A DNA stretch of 64,000 bases from positions 186,001 to 250,000 of the forward strand of contig JHWS01000002.1 in the NCBI GenBank assembly GCA_000687675.1, in the 5' to 3' direction. The stretch is from Lachnospiraceae bacterium NC2008 (GTDB lineage: Bacteria; Bacillota; Clostridia; Lachnospirales; Lachnospiraceae). This document shows positions 8,514-17,269 of this stretch, piece after piece. Under the pieces are notes generated by a model. That model was not told the origin of the DNA and ran no database searches. It was given only the letters and a program-made list of their open reading frames with translations. The translations under genes and the position numbers were made by a program. The stretch's first letter is position 1, and the number at the start of each line of letters is the position of its first letter.

Positions 8514-9327
8514 TGTTCTTAGCCTCCTCTCCCATCTTGCTTATAGGCTGATTCTTTGCCTTAGTATCATAGAATGCACTATGGCAGCCGCCTCTTTGAG
8601 AACAAGAAGAGCAATCATGTTCTGATGAGCATCCTGATAATAACTTATTAGGTATACCTGCTGAATCCTTCTTATTCTTTATGTTATTAAGAATTGCACA
8701 AAGTGCTGCAAGTACAAAGAAGGCACCAGGAGCCATAACAAATATAGCTATAGGCGTTTGCTTAGAGAACCAATCAGCAAGACCATTTGCTCCAATATTA
8801 GTAGCTATCTCTGTAAGTGAATAACCGAACATCTTATGAGCACCAAGAAGCTCTCTAACAAGACCGATAATTGTAAGGGCACATGTAAATCCAAGTCCCA
8901 TACCAATTCCGTCAAATGCCGATAAGATAAAGTTGTTCTTTGAAGCAAAACTTTCTGCTCTACCAAGTATAATACAGTTAACAACTATAAGAGGTATAAA
9001 CATACCAAGGGAAGCATTAAGCGCTGGAAGATATGCCTCTAAGAACTGTCCAACTATAGTAACAAATGATGCAATAATAACTATATATGCAGGGATACGA
9101 ACTTTAGCAGGTATAACATTTCTAAGAAGAGAAATAATTATATTACTAAGTGTAAGTACAACCATAGTTGTTAATCCCATACCCATACCATTAATTGCAG
9201 ATGATGTAACTGCAAGGGTTGGACACATACCAAGCATAAGCACAAATGTTGGATTTTCAAATATAAGACCGTTAGTAAAGGTTTTAACTATGCCTTTTCC
9301 AAGGCTTTCTTTCTTTTCATTAGCCAT
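8506..9327 (-). CDS. rnfE: Rnf complex subunit E (membrane) with a Cys-rich tail
   Basis: This is a 273-residue membrane protein of the RnfE/NqrD family with six helices in residues 20-215. MLGMCPTLAVT (Cys35) and VVNCIILGRAES (Cys118) are the conserved intramembrane cluster ligands. A tail of about 55 residues beyond the last helix carries Cys233, 239, 242 and 248 in a CX5CX2CX5C pattern. This could bind zinc or an iron-sulfur cluster. It overlaps rnfA by 8 bp and rnfG by 1 bp. Confidence 0.95.
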   Translation of the reverse strand: MANEKKESLGKGIVKTFTNGLIFENPTFVLMLGMCPTLAVTSSAINGMGMGLTTMVVLTLSNIIISLLRNVIPAKVRIPAYIVIIASFVTIVGQFLEAYLPALNASLGMFIPLIVVNCIILGRAESFASKNNFILSAFDGIGMGLGFTCALTIIGLVRELLGAHKMFGYSLTEIATNIGANGLADWFSKQTPIAIFVMAPGAFFVLAALCAILNNIKNKKDSAGIPNKLLSGCSSEHDCSSCSQRGGCHSAFYDTKAKNQPISKMGEEAKNND

Positions 9328-9935
9328 TAGAAAGCACCTCCTTTACCAGCAATGATGTCAAACAAACCAAGACCATTATTTACAGCATTGACAAATGCAT
9401 TAGTTGTAATTGTTGCAGAACTAATTGCATCTATCTCATCAGGTGCTGAACTTCCCATCTTAGTATATTTAAATGTTCCAACGTTCTTATTCTCAAACTG
9501 AGGAAGAAGAACGCTTTCAGCCTGAAGGCCAAGACCTACAGTTTCATTAGTTGTAAGTATTGATAAAGCATTGACAGTGCGGTCATTTCTAACCCCCATC
9601 ATAAAGCTTATCTCGCCGCCATAACCTTCTTTTGTTGTCATATTAAGAATATAGCCAAGAAGGTTATTATTCTCATCATAAGCAGCTAATACTTCAGTGC
9701 ACTGAATCTTTGAATCAGTAGCCTGATATGCTACTACATCAGCGTCCTCAAGTAATTCAGGGACTTCTTTAAATGATGAAGCATCAACAAAGACAGCCTT
9801 GCATGCTTCTTCTTTCTGCTTCTTCTTTGCCTCATCAATCTTAGGTGCAGTAATCTGATTTACCACTGCAAGAAGAAGGCCTGCCACAAGTGTTATTGCA
9901 AAAAGGATAAGAGAATCTTTTATGATTGTTTTCAT
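9327..9935 (-). CDS. rnfG: Rnf complex subunit G (covalent FMN flavoprotein)
   Basis: This is a 202-residue protein with one N-terminal membrane helix (about 8-27) and an extracytoplasmic FMN-binding domain. The flavinylation motif is D169-A-I-S-S-A-T175, with the acceptor Thr at 175; ApbE would attach FMN there. GGEISFMMGV fits the FMN_bind domain. It overlaps rnfD by 4 bp and rnfE by 1 bp. Confidence 0.95.
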   Translation of the reverse strand: MKTIIKDSLILFAITLVAGLLLAVVNQITAPKIDEAKKKQKEEACKAVFVDASSFKEVPELLEDADVVAYQATDSKIQCTEVLAAYDENNNLLGYILNMTTKEGYGGEISFMMGVRNDRTVNALSILTTNETVGLGLQAESVLLPQFENKNVGTFKYTKMGSSAPDEIDAISSATITTNAFVNAVNNGLGLFDIIAGKGGAF

Positions 9936-10876
9936 TTTGCTCCCTCCTTTTTAGTTTTTTCGCATCCAAATGGCTTTGGAACAGTAATTCTGTCAATTAA
10001 AGGAACTATAAGGTTTCCGATAATAATTGCATATGATACTCCCTCTGCTGATGGAGAAAATACTCTAAAGATTGCAGTTAAGAATCCAAGGAATATACCA
10101 TATATAACCTGTCCCTTCTTGGTATAAGGTCTTGTAACATAGTCTGTTGCCATAAAGAAGGCACCAAGCATAAGACCACCACCAGCAAGGTGATAGCAAA
10201 GGAAGGTGTAATCAAATCCCTTACCTGCAAATGCCAGAAGGAAGATACCAAATGAAACAATATAAGTTCCTGAGATAGTTAAATCGATGATGCCAAACAT
10301 AATCATGATGCAGGCACCAAGAACTATAGCTATCATAGATGTTTCACCGATTGTACCTGGAATATTACCTATAATCATCTTATGAAGATCAGGACAGCCA
10401 CCATTCTTCACCTGCGCAAGTGGTGTTGCACCAGATGCTCCGTTATATACAAAGTCTGTCATAAGCTTTGGAAATGATATAAGTAAGAAACATCTTGCAC
10501 CAAGAGCTGGGTTCATAAAGTTTTGACCAAGTCCGCCAAATAACATCTTTACAACAATAATCGCAAAGAAACCACCAAGTACCGGAACAAAATATGGAAC
10601 TGATGAAGGAAGGTTCATACCAAGTAATAAACCTGTTACAACAGCTGACAAGTCAGAAATAGAATTAGGTCTTTTAGTAATAAGATTAAATACATATTCT
10701 GATAATACACAGCTTGCTACTGAGAATAAAAGAACAAATAATGCCCTTAAACCAAAATTGTATACGCCAAATCCGCAAGCTGGAAGAAGGGATATAACTA
10801 CAATAAGCATAATAAGCTGCGTGCTCATTTTACCCCTAATATGTGGCGTAGATGATACATTGTATAAATTGCTCAT
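9932..10876 (-). CDS. rnfD: Rnf complex subunit D (membrane flavoprotein)
   Basis: This is a 314-residue integral membrane protein of the RnfD/NqrB family, with PNSISDLSAVVTGLLLGMNLP, GGLGQNFMNPALGAR and the FMN attachment motif SGAT with Thr151 (NGASGATPLAQV). It lies between rnfC and rnfG and overlaps rnfG by 4 bp. It carries covalent FMN on the outer face in characterised homologues. Confidence 0.96.
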   Translation of the reverse strand: MSNLYNVSSTPHIRGKMSTQLIMLIVVISLLPACGFGVYNFGLRALFVLLFSVASCVLSEYVFNLITKRPNSISDLSAVVTGLLLGMNLPSSVPYFVPVLGGFFAIIVVKMLFGGLGQNFMNPALGARCFLLISFPKLMTDFVYNGASGATPLAQVKNGGCPDLHKMIIGNIPGTIGETSMIAIVLGACIMIMFGIIDLTISGTYIVSFGIFLLAFAGKGFDYTFLCYHLAGGGLMLGAFFMATDYVTRPYTKKGQVIYGIFLGFLTAIFRVFSPSAEGVSYAIIIGNLIVPLIDRITVPKPFGCEKTKKEGAK

Positions 10877-10894
10877 TTTACATATCCTTTCTTT

Positions 10895-12211
10895 TTATTT
10901 TTTCTTTTTAGCCAGCTGAATCTTACGCATAGACTTTATAGACTGAGCAAGATGTTTTCTAGCTGGACAAACATAAGAACAAGAACCACATTCTACACAT
11001 TCAAGTCCGCCGTACTTAAGAAACATCTCTTCATCATAAGCATCAGCATAATCAGCAACAAAACCTGGAAGTAATCTTGATGGACAAACCTGAGCACATC
11101 TGCCGCAGTTAATACACTGTGTTTGCTTAAACTCTGATACGTCATCCTTTGTCATACAAAGAAGTGCTGATGAAGCTTTAGTTACAGGAACATCTAAAGT
11201 AAATAAAGCCATACCCATCATAGGGCCACCAGATATAACTTTCTTAGGTTCTGTTTTAAATCCACCAGCTGCTTCAAGAAGCTCTGAGTAAATAGTACCT
11301 ACAGGAACTTCGAAGTTCTTAGGATTATTAATAGCATCACCAGTAACTGTTACTATTCTATCCATAAGAGGTTTTCCTTCTACTACAGCCTTGTAAATAG
11401 ATATAACAGTATCAACGTTATTAACTACGCAGCCAGCGTCTGCCGGAAGCATCTTAGAGTTAATTTTACGTTTTGTACAGGCATATATAAGCTGTCTTTC
11501 AGAACCCTGTGGATATTTTGTTTTAAGAGGAAGTACTTCGATATTAGAATACTCTTTTGCTTTTTCAGTAATTAATTCCACGCAGTCCATCTTATTATCT
11601 TCAACTGCTAGGATACCTTTAGCATTTTTAAATAAAGATACTTCAATAGAAAGACCCTTTATTAACTTATCTGGTTCTTCAAGCATCTTTCTATAATCAC
11701 TTGTAAGATAAGGCTCACACTCGGCGCAGTTAACTATTACATACTCAATTGCGTCTGAATCCTTAGGAGATAATTTAACATGTGTAGGGAAACCGGCACC
11801 ACCCATACCGATAATACCAGCTTTACCAACTACGCCGATAATATCGTCTCTAGACATATCTTCTAATTTAGCAGTATTTATAGGCTCAGCCTCTTCATAC
11901 TTTTCATCGTTTTCAAGAACTATACAGTCCACCATGTCGCCAGATACTACTCTGTGCTTTTCTATGCCCTTAATAACCCCTGAAACAGATGCATAGATAG
12001 GTGCTGATACGAATCCTCCCGCTTCTGCAATCATCTGACCACGAAGAACTCTATCGTCCTTATTTACTATAGCTTTGGCAGGTGCGCCAATATGCTGTGA
12101 TAAAGGATAATAAAGAAGCTTACCAGGCTTAAATGATTCTATAGGTTTGTCTTTAGACAAATCCTTGCCATCATAGGGATGAATTCCGCCTTTAAAGGTA
12201 TTACGCCCCAT
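10895..12211 (-). CDS. rnfC: Rnf complex subunit C (NADH-binding side)
   Basis: This is a 438-residue peripheral subunit that passes electrons to NAD+. The N-terminus FKGGIHPYDGK is typical. GKAGIIGMGGAGFPTHVKL and NCAECEPYLTSDYR match the Complex1-51K-like NADH/FMN domain. Two cluster motifs close the protein: CINCGRCAQVCPSRLLP and CVECGSCSYVCPARKHL. It is the first gene of the operon, with TAGGAGG before the ATG. Confidence 0.97.
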   Translation of the reverse strand: MGRNTFKGGIHPYDGKDLSKDKPIESFKPGKLLYYPLSQHIGAPAKAIVNKDDRVLRGQMIAEAGGFVSAPIYASVSGVIKGIEKHRVVSGDMVDCIVLENDEKYEEAEPINTAKLEDMSRDDIIGVVGKAGIIGMGGAGFPTHVKLSPKDSDAIEYVIVNCAECEPYLTSDYRKMLEEPDKLIKGLSIEVSLFKNAKGILAVEDNKMDCVELITEKAKEYSNIEVLPLKTKYPQGSERQLIYACTKRKINSKMLPADAGCVVNNVDTVISIYKAVVEGKPLMDRIVTVTGDAINNPKNFEVPVGTIYSELLEAAGGFKTEPKKVISGGPMMGMALFTLDVPVTKASSALLCMTKDDVSEFKQTQCINCGRCAQVCPSRLLPGFVADYADAYDEEMFLKYGGLECVECGSCSYVCPARKHLAQSIKSMRKIQLAKKKK

Positions 12212-12250
12212 AATAATAACGCCTCCTATTCTTTAGTCTCACTGTAGTCT

Positions 12251-12256
12251 ATTATA
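12251..12256 (-). promoter_or_regulatory. Probable -10 of the rnf operon
   Basis: GGTATAAT on the minus strand sits about 40 bp upstream of the rnfC ATG, after which TAGGAGG supplies the ribosome binding site. The -35 is not clear. An AAGAAC/GTTCTT inverted repeat lies just upstream at about 12275-12297. Confidence 0.5.
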
Positions 12257-12313
12257 CCACGTAAGCGACGAGGAAAGAACACATTTATGCGTTCTTGACG
12301 ACCGCTGCAAGAT

Positions 12314-12332
12314 CATAATCGCAAGGCGATTA
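12314..12332. repeat. Perfect inverted repeat upstream of rnfC
   Basis: ATAATCGC and GCGATTAT form a perfect 8-bp palindrome around a 3-nt centre (AAG). It lies between the divergent rnfC and YprB-like genes, about 60 bp upstream of the rnf -10 element, and could be an operator. It does not match the Rex consensus. The rest of 12257-12400 holds no gene I can support. Confidence 0.4.
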
Positions 12333-12400
12333 TGGTAACACAATGCTGCGAGAAAAAACACTAACGATATAGGCGAAAATATGGTATTATTTATTAGGTA

Positions 12401-12406
12401 TATAAT
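12401..12406 (+). promoter_or_regulatory. -10 element of the YprB-like gene
   Basis: TATAAT at 12401-12406, followed by AAAAAGGG (12412-12419) 8 nt before the ATG at 12428. The -35 is not recognisable. A TTG at 12422 is too close to the ribosome binding site to be the start. Confidence 0.45.
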
Positions 12407-12427
12407 TTTATAAAAAGGGTTTTGTTT

Positions 12428-13537
12428 ATGAAGACAATTACAACAAATTTTGAAGAATTAAAACCAAATTACAATCTTGAATCTCTAGCAGATCTTAAAG
12501 ATATCATTTTTCTTGATATAGAAACTACTGGTCTTACACCAAAGAATTCAAACCTTTACTTAATAGGTTGCGTATACTACGAAAACGAATCATATCATTC
12601 TATTCAGTGGTTCGCAGAAAAATACGAGGAAGAACTTCAGGTTCTTACTTCATTCTTTGAATTTTTAAAGAAATACAAATATCTTATCCACTACAATGGT
12701 AATAACTTTGATATCCCTTATCTTCTTAAAAAATGTGAGGAATACAACTTAGATTATAACTTTGATAACTGTGGTGGTATTGATATTTACAGAAGAATAT
12801 CTCTTTGCAGAGATTTATTCCCACTTGCAGATCTTAAGCAGAAAACTGTTGAAGATTTTCTCGGACTCGATCGTGAAGATACATATTCAGGAAGAGAACT
12901 TATTTCTAAGTATCATAACTACGTATGTAATCCAACAGAAAACGAACTTAATGAACTTCTTCTTCATAATGAGGAAGATCTTAAGGGTATGTTAAGTGTG
13001 GTATCTATGCTCTCATACTCAGATATATTCAATAAGCCAATTAGAGTTATGAAGGCCCAGGCAAATTACTATAACGGTGATGACAGACGTGGCAGTGAAG
13101 AAATCGTTATGAAGCTTCGTTTTGAATCTCCACTTCCTATGCCTGTATCATTTAAATCTCTTGGATGTAAATTTACTGCTGAAGGTATAGATGGTTCTCT
13201 TTCAGTTCCTATGTACGATGAAGAGATGAAGTATTTCTATTCTAACTATAAGAACTATTATTACCTCCCAGCTGAAGATATAGCTATGCATAAGTCAGTT
13301 GCCTCATACGTTGATAAATCACATCGTATACAGGCTAATGCATCTAACTGCTATACGCGTAAAAAATCAAAGTTCTTACCACAGTTTGACTTAGTATTTA
13401 CACCATTCTTCAAACGTGAATACAAATCAAAAGCTATGTTCTTTGAACTTACAGATGATTTCAAAAAATCCCGTTCAGCATTTTCTATGTATGCTTCTCA
13501 CATATTAGACTCAATGCTTAAAAATGGAATTGAATAA
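12428..13537 (+). CDS. YprB-like ribonuclease H-fold exonuclease
   Basis: This is a 369-residue protein. Residues 20-185 form a DEDD exonuclease domain: FLDIETTGL gives the first Asp and Glu, YNGNNFDIPYL the next Asp, and HNEEDLKG the last Asp. Family members are linked to DNA or RNA 3' processing. The C-terminal 170 residues are not assigned. I chose the ATG at 12428 because of its well-placed AAAAGGG. It is a single-gene unit on the plus strand, closed by a strong terminator. Confidence 0.82.
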   Translation: MKTITTNFEELKPNYNLESLADLKDIIFLDIETTGLTPKNSNLYLIGCVYYENESYHSIQWFAEKYEEELQVLTSFFEFLKKYKYLIHYNGNNFDIPYLLKKCEEYNLDYNFDNCGGIDIYRRISLCRDLFPLADLKQKTVEDFLGLDREDTYSGRELISKYHNYVCNPTENELNELLLHNEEDLKGMLSVVSMLSYSDIFNKPIRVMKAQANYYNGDDRRGSEEIVMKLRFESPLPMPVSFKSLGCKFTAEGIDGSLSVPMYDEEMKYFYSNYKNYYYLPAEDIAMHKSVASYVDKSHRIQANASNCYTRKKSKFLPQFDLVFTPFFKREYKSKAMFFELTDDFKKSRSAFSMYASHILDSMLKNGIE

Positions 13538-13543
13538 AAACTT

Positions 13544-13572
13544 AAAGTCACCTGCTTCGCAGGTGACTTTTT
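13544..13572 (+). terminator. Rho-independent terminator of the YprB-like gene
   Basis: A perfect 12-bp stem (AAAGTCACCTGC / GCAGGTGACTTT) with a TTC loop is followed by a T run. Twelve bases of the stem (GCTTCGCAGGTG) recur at about 13582-13593, a small local duplication. Confidence 0.9.
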
Positions 13573-13641
13573 ATATCCAACGCTTCGCAGGTGGAGTTTA
13601 AATCTCATGCTGCATTGCAAGCGAATTTTTAACGCAATAAA

Positions 13642-13668
13642 AAAGCTCCGGTCAAATACCGGAGCTTT
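13642..13668 (-). terminator. Terminator of cheR
   Basis: An 11-bp stem (AAAGCTCCGGT / ACCGGAGCTTT) with a 5-nt loop is followed on the minus strand by a TTTTTT run. It can also work on the plus strand. Confidence 0.9.
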
Positions 13669-13679
13669 AATTTTTCTTA

Positions 13680-14456
13680 TTAAACTTTCTCGTAGAAGAA
13701 TGAATTCATTCGCTTGTAACCAAGTTCTGCGTAGTTAATAATCTGTTCTGTAGAGCCTATGAAAAGTGCCCCGCCTTGAACAAGAGAATCACAGTACTTC
13801 TTAAAGATTTCTTCCTTAGCTTCATCTGTAAAGTAGATAAGTACGTTACGGCAAACTATCATGTTGTAGTTTGTAGGATACTTATCTGCAAGTAAGTTAT
13901 GCTGAGAGAACTTAACCCTAGCCTTAATCTCATCAGAAATCTTGTATGAATTACCAACCTTAGTGAAGTATTTCTTCTTGAATTCATCTGGAACTGCAGC
14001 TATAGATTTTTCATTATATAAACCAACCTGAGCTTTAGCTAAAATCTGTTTATCAATATCAGTAGCTGTAATTGATATCTGATTAAGTGGAATATGCTTA
14101 GATAAAGCCATAACAAGTGAATATGGCTCATCGCCTGTTGAGCAAGCTGCTGACCAGATTTTAAGTGTTTTACCAAACTTCTTAATCAATTCTGGTATAA
14201 CCGTTTTATCCATGAACTCCCACTGTTCTGGATTACGGTAAAATTCAGAAACATTGATAGTAAGATATGCAACGAATTCTTCAAATACCTTCTGATCCTT
14301 CTTAAGAATCTCAACAAAATCCAAGTAACCCTTTGCCTTATGATTAGCAATAAGAGCGTCGATACGTCTCTTCATCTGCCTTTCCTTATAACAAGAAAGA
14401 TCTATGCCAGTCATAGTTAATACTTTGGATTTGAATCCTTCATAATCGTCTGCCAT
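13680..14456 (-). CDS. cheR: CheR-type protein-glutamate methyltransferase
   Basis: This is a 258-residue enzyme that transfers methyl groups from S-adenosylmethionine to glutamates of chemoreceptors. The N-terminal helical domain (residues 1-70, ERQMKRRIDALI) precedes the Rossmann methyltransferase domain, with NVSEFYRNPEQW, SAACSTGDEPYSLVM and CRNVLIYF. The start at 14456 follows a GGGGG-rich ribosome binding site; the longer frame to 14489 places that site inside the gene. It has its own terminator and no chemotaxis neighbours here. Confidence 0.93.
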   Translation of the reverse strand: MADDYEGFKSKVLTMTGIDLSCYKERQMKRRIDALIANHKAKGYLDFVEILKKDQKVFEEFVAYLTINVSEFYRNPEQWEFMDKTVIPELIKKFGKTLKIWSAACSTGDEPYSLVMALSKHIPLNQISITATDIDKQILAKAQVGLYNEKSIAAVPDEFKKKYFTKVGNSYKISDEIKARVKFSQHNLLADKYPTNYNMIVCRNVLIYFTDEAKEEIFKKYCDSLVQGGALFIGSTEQIINYAELGYKRMNSFFYEKV

Positions 14457-14553
14457 ATTTAACCCCCTTCTCTCTCTCGTAGGTTTCATTCTAGAATATA
14501 TGTATATATTTTATCAAAAAAATCTATAATAGGAAACGTTAAAAATAAAAAAT

Positions 14554-14584
14554 ATGCTCTCCGAATGTTATATTCAGAGAGCAT
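14554..14584 (-). terminator. Terminator after the S1-domain gene
   Basis: A stem of 12 pairs with one mismatch (ATGCTCTC...GAGAGCAT) and a GTTAT loop is followed on the minus strand by ATTTTTTATTTTT. It ends the cmk-ispH-S1 transcript and separates it from cheR. Confidence 0.9.
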
Positions 14585-14617
14585 AAATTTATATAGATTC
14601 CAAACTAAATCTTATAA

Positions 14618-15718
14618 TTATTCTGCTGATTCTTCAGCTGGTGCTTCTTCGCTTTCTGGGGCTTCAGGAAGAAGTGCTTTGATTGAAAGGCTAATCTTCT
14701 TCTCTTCTACGTTAACATCAACGATTTCAGCTTCGATTTCCTGACCTACCTTAAGTACATCAGAAGGCTTCTCGATGTGTTCTCTAGCAATCTGAGAAAC
14801 ATGAAGAAGAGCATCAACACCGTTACCAAGGTTAACAAATGCACCGAAATCTGTCATTCTTGCAACTGTACCTTTAACTACGCTACCGATAGCAAACTTG
14901 CTGTCAGCATCTGTCCAAGGATTCTCATCTTCAAACTTAGCAGAAAGTGCAATCTTGTCTCCGTTAATTTCTTTAACGAATACCTTAACCTTATCACCAC
15001 GTCTGAATACGTTCTGTGGGTGATCAATTCTACCCCAGCTCATCTCAGAGATATGAAGAAGACCATCAGCTCCTCCTATATCAACGAATGCACCGAAGTT
15101 AGTAACGTTCTTAACTTCACCTTCGATAACATCACCAACTTTGATTGATGAAAGTACTTTTTCTCTTTCAGCTGCTTTCTTCTCTGCAAGAATAGTTCTG
15201 CAGTCACCGATATAGCGTCTCTTCTTAGGATTGAACTCGCTCATAACGAACTCAACTTCTGTTCCAGCCATATCTGAAAGGTCTTTCTTGCCAAATGAAT
15301 CTGTAGCAAGAGAAGCAGGAATAAATACAGGCACTTCATCAACAACAACCTTAAGTCCGCCCTTAACTACTTCTGTTACTGTAGCCTTAAGTGGTGTCTT
15401 GTTGTTAAATGCCTCTTCGAGAACTGCGCTAACCTTTTCAGCAACAACTCTCTTGTGTGAGAGAACAACCTGTCCATCTCCATCATTCAGTTTAAGGACT
15501 TTAACTGTTATTGTATCGTCAACTTTAACAGCCTGTGTTAAATCAATAGAACTGTCATTAGAATACTCGTTCTTAGAAACAATACCATCAGACTTATAAC
15601 CGATGTTTACAGCTATCTCTTCAGGTGCTACTGCGATTACAGTTCCTTCCACTACATCCCCCACATGAATATTTTTAAATGATTCTTCCAGCATTTGTTC
15701 AAAAGTTAATTCTGACAT
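14618..15718 (-). CDS. rpsA: S1 RNA-binding domain protein (ribosomal protein S1-like)
   Basis: This is a 366-residue protein with four S1 domains at about 18-85, 100-170, 188-255 and 272-343, for example VGDVVEGTVIAVAPEEIAVNIG, IEGEVKNVTNFGAFVDIGGADGLLHISEMSWGR split by conserved GAFV, and FGAFVNLGNGVDALLHVSQ. Clostridial S1-like proteins have four domains rather than six. The tail is acidic (EAPESEEAPAEES). The ATG at 15718 follows GAGGAGG and overlaps ispH by 20 bp. In many clostridia IspH and S1 domains are one polypeptide; here they are two overlapping genes. Confidence 0.92.
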   Translation of the reverse strand: MSELTFEQMLEESFKNIHVGDVVEGTVIAVAPEEIAVNIGYKSDGIVSKNEYSNDSSIDLTQAVKVDDTITVKVLKLNDGDGQVVLSHKRVVAEKVSAVLEEAFNNKTPLKATVTEVVKGGLKVVVDEVPVFIPASLATDSFGKKDLSDMAGTEVEFVMSEFNPKKRRYIGDCRTILAEKKAAEREKVLSSIKVGDVIEGEVKNVTNFGAFVDIGGADGLLHISEMSWGRIDHPQNVFRRGDKVKVFVKEINGDKIALSAKFEDENPWTDADSKFAIGSVVKGTVARMTDFGAFVNLGNGVDALLHVSQIAREHIEKPSDVLKVGQEIEAEIVDVNVEEKKISLSIKALLPEAPESEEAPAEESAE

Positions 15719-16544
15719 AATTTTGAACCTCCTCAATAATATTGTTTGGGGTGGAAGCCCCCGCAGTAATACCTATCTGAGATGCTCCTTGTAACAAAGA
15801 ATCATTAAGTTCATGTAGTGACTGTATAAACTGTGTCTTTTCACATACACCTCCACAGATCTCGTAAAGTTTCTTGGAATTAGAACTCTTTTTATCCCCT
15901 ATTACAATCATTGCATCTACCTTGGAAGCAATTTCTTTAGCTTCACTTTGACGCTTTCTAGTAGCGTCACAGATAGTATTCACAATGTATATATAATAAC
16001 TGTTTTTTTGCAAGATTTCAACAAGTTCTTGAAATTTATTGTAGTTAAATGTAGTCTGTGAGACCACGCATATTTGCTGATCTTTAGGAAATGGAATCTT
16101 CGAAACGTCTTCTTCCTTCTCTACTGCGAAGGCTTTACCCCTTGACCAGCCCATAATTCCAACTACTTCGGGGTGTACAGGATTACCAATAATTATAATA
16201 TTTTTATCCTCAGATTCTTTGTAAACAGTGTTATGAATTCTCTTTACAAAAGGACATGTCATATCGATATAATCAATATTATTTTCCTCTAAAAGGTCAA
16301 TAATCTCTTTTGATACACCATGACTTCTTATAATAACCGTTCCATCTTTGGCACTTACCAGTTCTTCTGGAGTAGATAAGATAGTTACCCCTTTAGACTC
16401 TAAATCCTTAACAACCTCATCATTATGAATAATTGGTCCAAAAGTATATAGTTTGTCTTTAGATTCTATATTTTCGTAAACTGCGTCTACTGCTCTCTTA
16501 ACCCCAAAGCAGAAACCTGCACTGTCAGCCTTTAATATTTCCAT
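15699..16544 (-). CDS. ispH: 4-hydroxy-3-methylbut-2-enyl diphosphate reductase
   Basis: This is a 281-residue iron-sulfur enzyme making IPP and DMAPP in the last step of the MEP isoprenoid pathway. Cluster ligands are Cys12 (AGFCFGVKRA), Cys97 (DMTCPFVKRIH) and Cys192 (NTICDATRKRQ). Substrate residues include His40, His75 and Glu126 (NPVHPEVVG). It starts 3 bp after cmk and overlaps the S1 gene by 20 bp, so all three are translationally linked. Confidence 0.97.
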   Translation of the reverse strand: MEILKADSAGFCFGVKRAVDAVYENIESKDKLYTFGPIIHNDEVVKDLESKGVTILSTPEELVSAKDGTVIIRSHGVSKEIIDLLEENNIDYIDMTCPFVKRIHNTVYKESEDKNIIIIGNPVHPEVVGIMGWSRGKAFAVEKEEDVSKIPFPKDQQICVVSQTTFNYNKFQELVEILQKNSYYIYIVNTICDATRKRQSEAKEIASKVDAMIVIGDKKSSNSKKLYEICGGVCEKTQFIQSLHELNDSLLQGASQIGITAGASTPNNIIEEVQNYVRINF

Positions 16545-16546
16545 AA

Positions 16547-17215
16547 TTACTTACCAGCAGCGTTAGCAAGTTCGATAATCTTATTTTCAACTTCTTCAAT
16601 AGTCATATCAGAAGAATCAACTAAGATAGCATCATCAGCCTGCTTAAGAGGTGATATTTCTCTAGTCATATCTCTATGGTCTCTATCAATAATATCCTTC
16701 TCGATAATATCAATATCACAAGATTCGCCCTTTGCTGTAAGCTCATCATATCTTCTCTTAGCTCTTACCTTTGAAGATGCTGTAAGGTATACCTTAAGGT
16801 TTGCATCAGGAAGTACTGTTGTACCTATATCTCTACCATCCATAACAACATCTGTTGATGCAGCAAGGTTACGCTGAAGCTGTAAAAGATGCGCTCTAAC
16901 TTCTGGAACGGCAGAAACTACAGAAGCCATATTACCTACTTCTTCTGTTCTAATAAGACCGTTAACATTCTCACCGTTAAGGATTACATTCTGAACGCCG
17001 CCTTCATAGTTAATAGTCACATCAGCATCCTTACATTTTGCAGCTATAGAAGCTGTATCTTCCTTAGAAACATTATTTCTAATCATGAATAATGCTATAG
17101 ATCTATACATAGCTCCTGTATCTACATAAATTGAATTAAGTTTCTTTGATACAGCCTTAGCTATTGTACTTTTTCCTGCTCCTGCAGGTCCATCAATTGC
17201 AATTACAAATGACAT
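16547..17215 (-). CDS. cmk: Cytidylate kinase
   Basis: This is a 222-residue kinase phosphorylating CMP and dCMP with ATP. The P-loop is IDGPAGAGKSTIAK near the N-terminus. VDTGAMYRSIALF, VVMDGRDIGTTVLPDA and the lid Arg run RDHRDMTREISPL are all present. It sits in the conserved clostridial run with ispH and the S1 gene. Confidence 0.97.
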   Translation of the reverse strand: MSFVIAIDGPAGAGKSTIAKAVSKKLNSIYVDTGAMYRSIALFMIRNNVSKEDTASIAAKCKDADVTINYEGGVQNVILNGENVNGLIRTEEVGNMASVVSAVPEVRAHLLQLQRNLAASTDVVMDGRDIGTTVLPDANLKVYLTASSKVRAKRRYDELTAKGESCDIDIIEKDIIDRDHRDMTREISPLKQADDAILVDSSDMTIEEVENKIIELANAAGK

Positions 17216-17269
17216 AATATATTCCTCCCAAAAATTCTATTCGCATTTATATTTAAGGACAAGCCTTAT

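Noticed and set aside
8933-9355. A 140-codon plus-strand frame
   Set aside because: It is antisense to rnfE, whose motifs are complete.
12314-12332. Rex operator upstream of rnf
   Set aside because: The palindrome ATAATCGC/GCGATTAT does not match the TTGTTAA-type Rex site.
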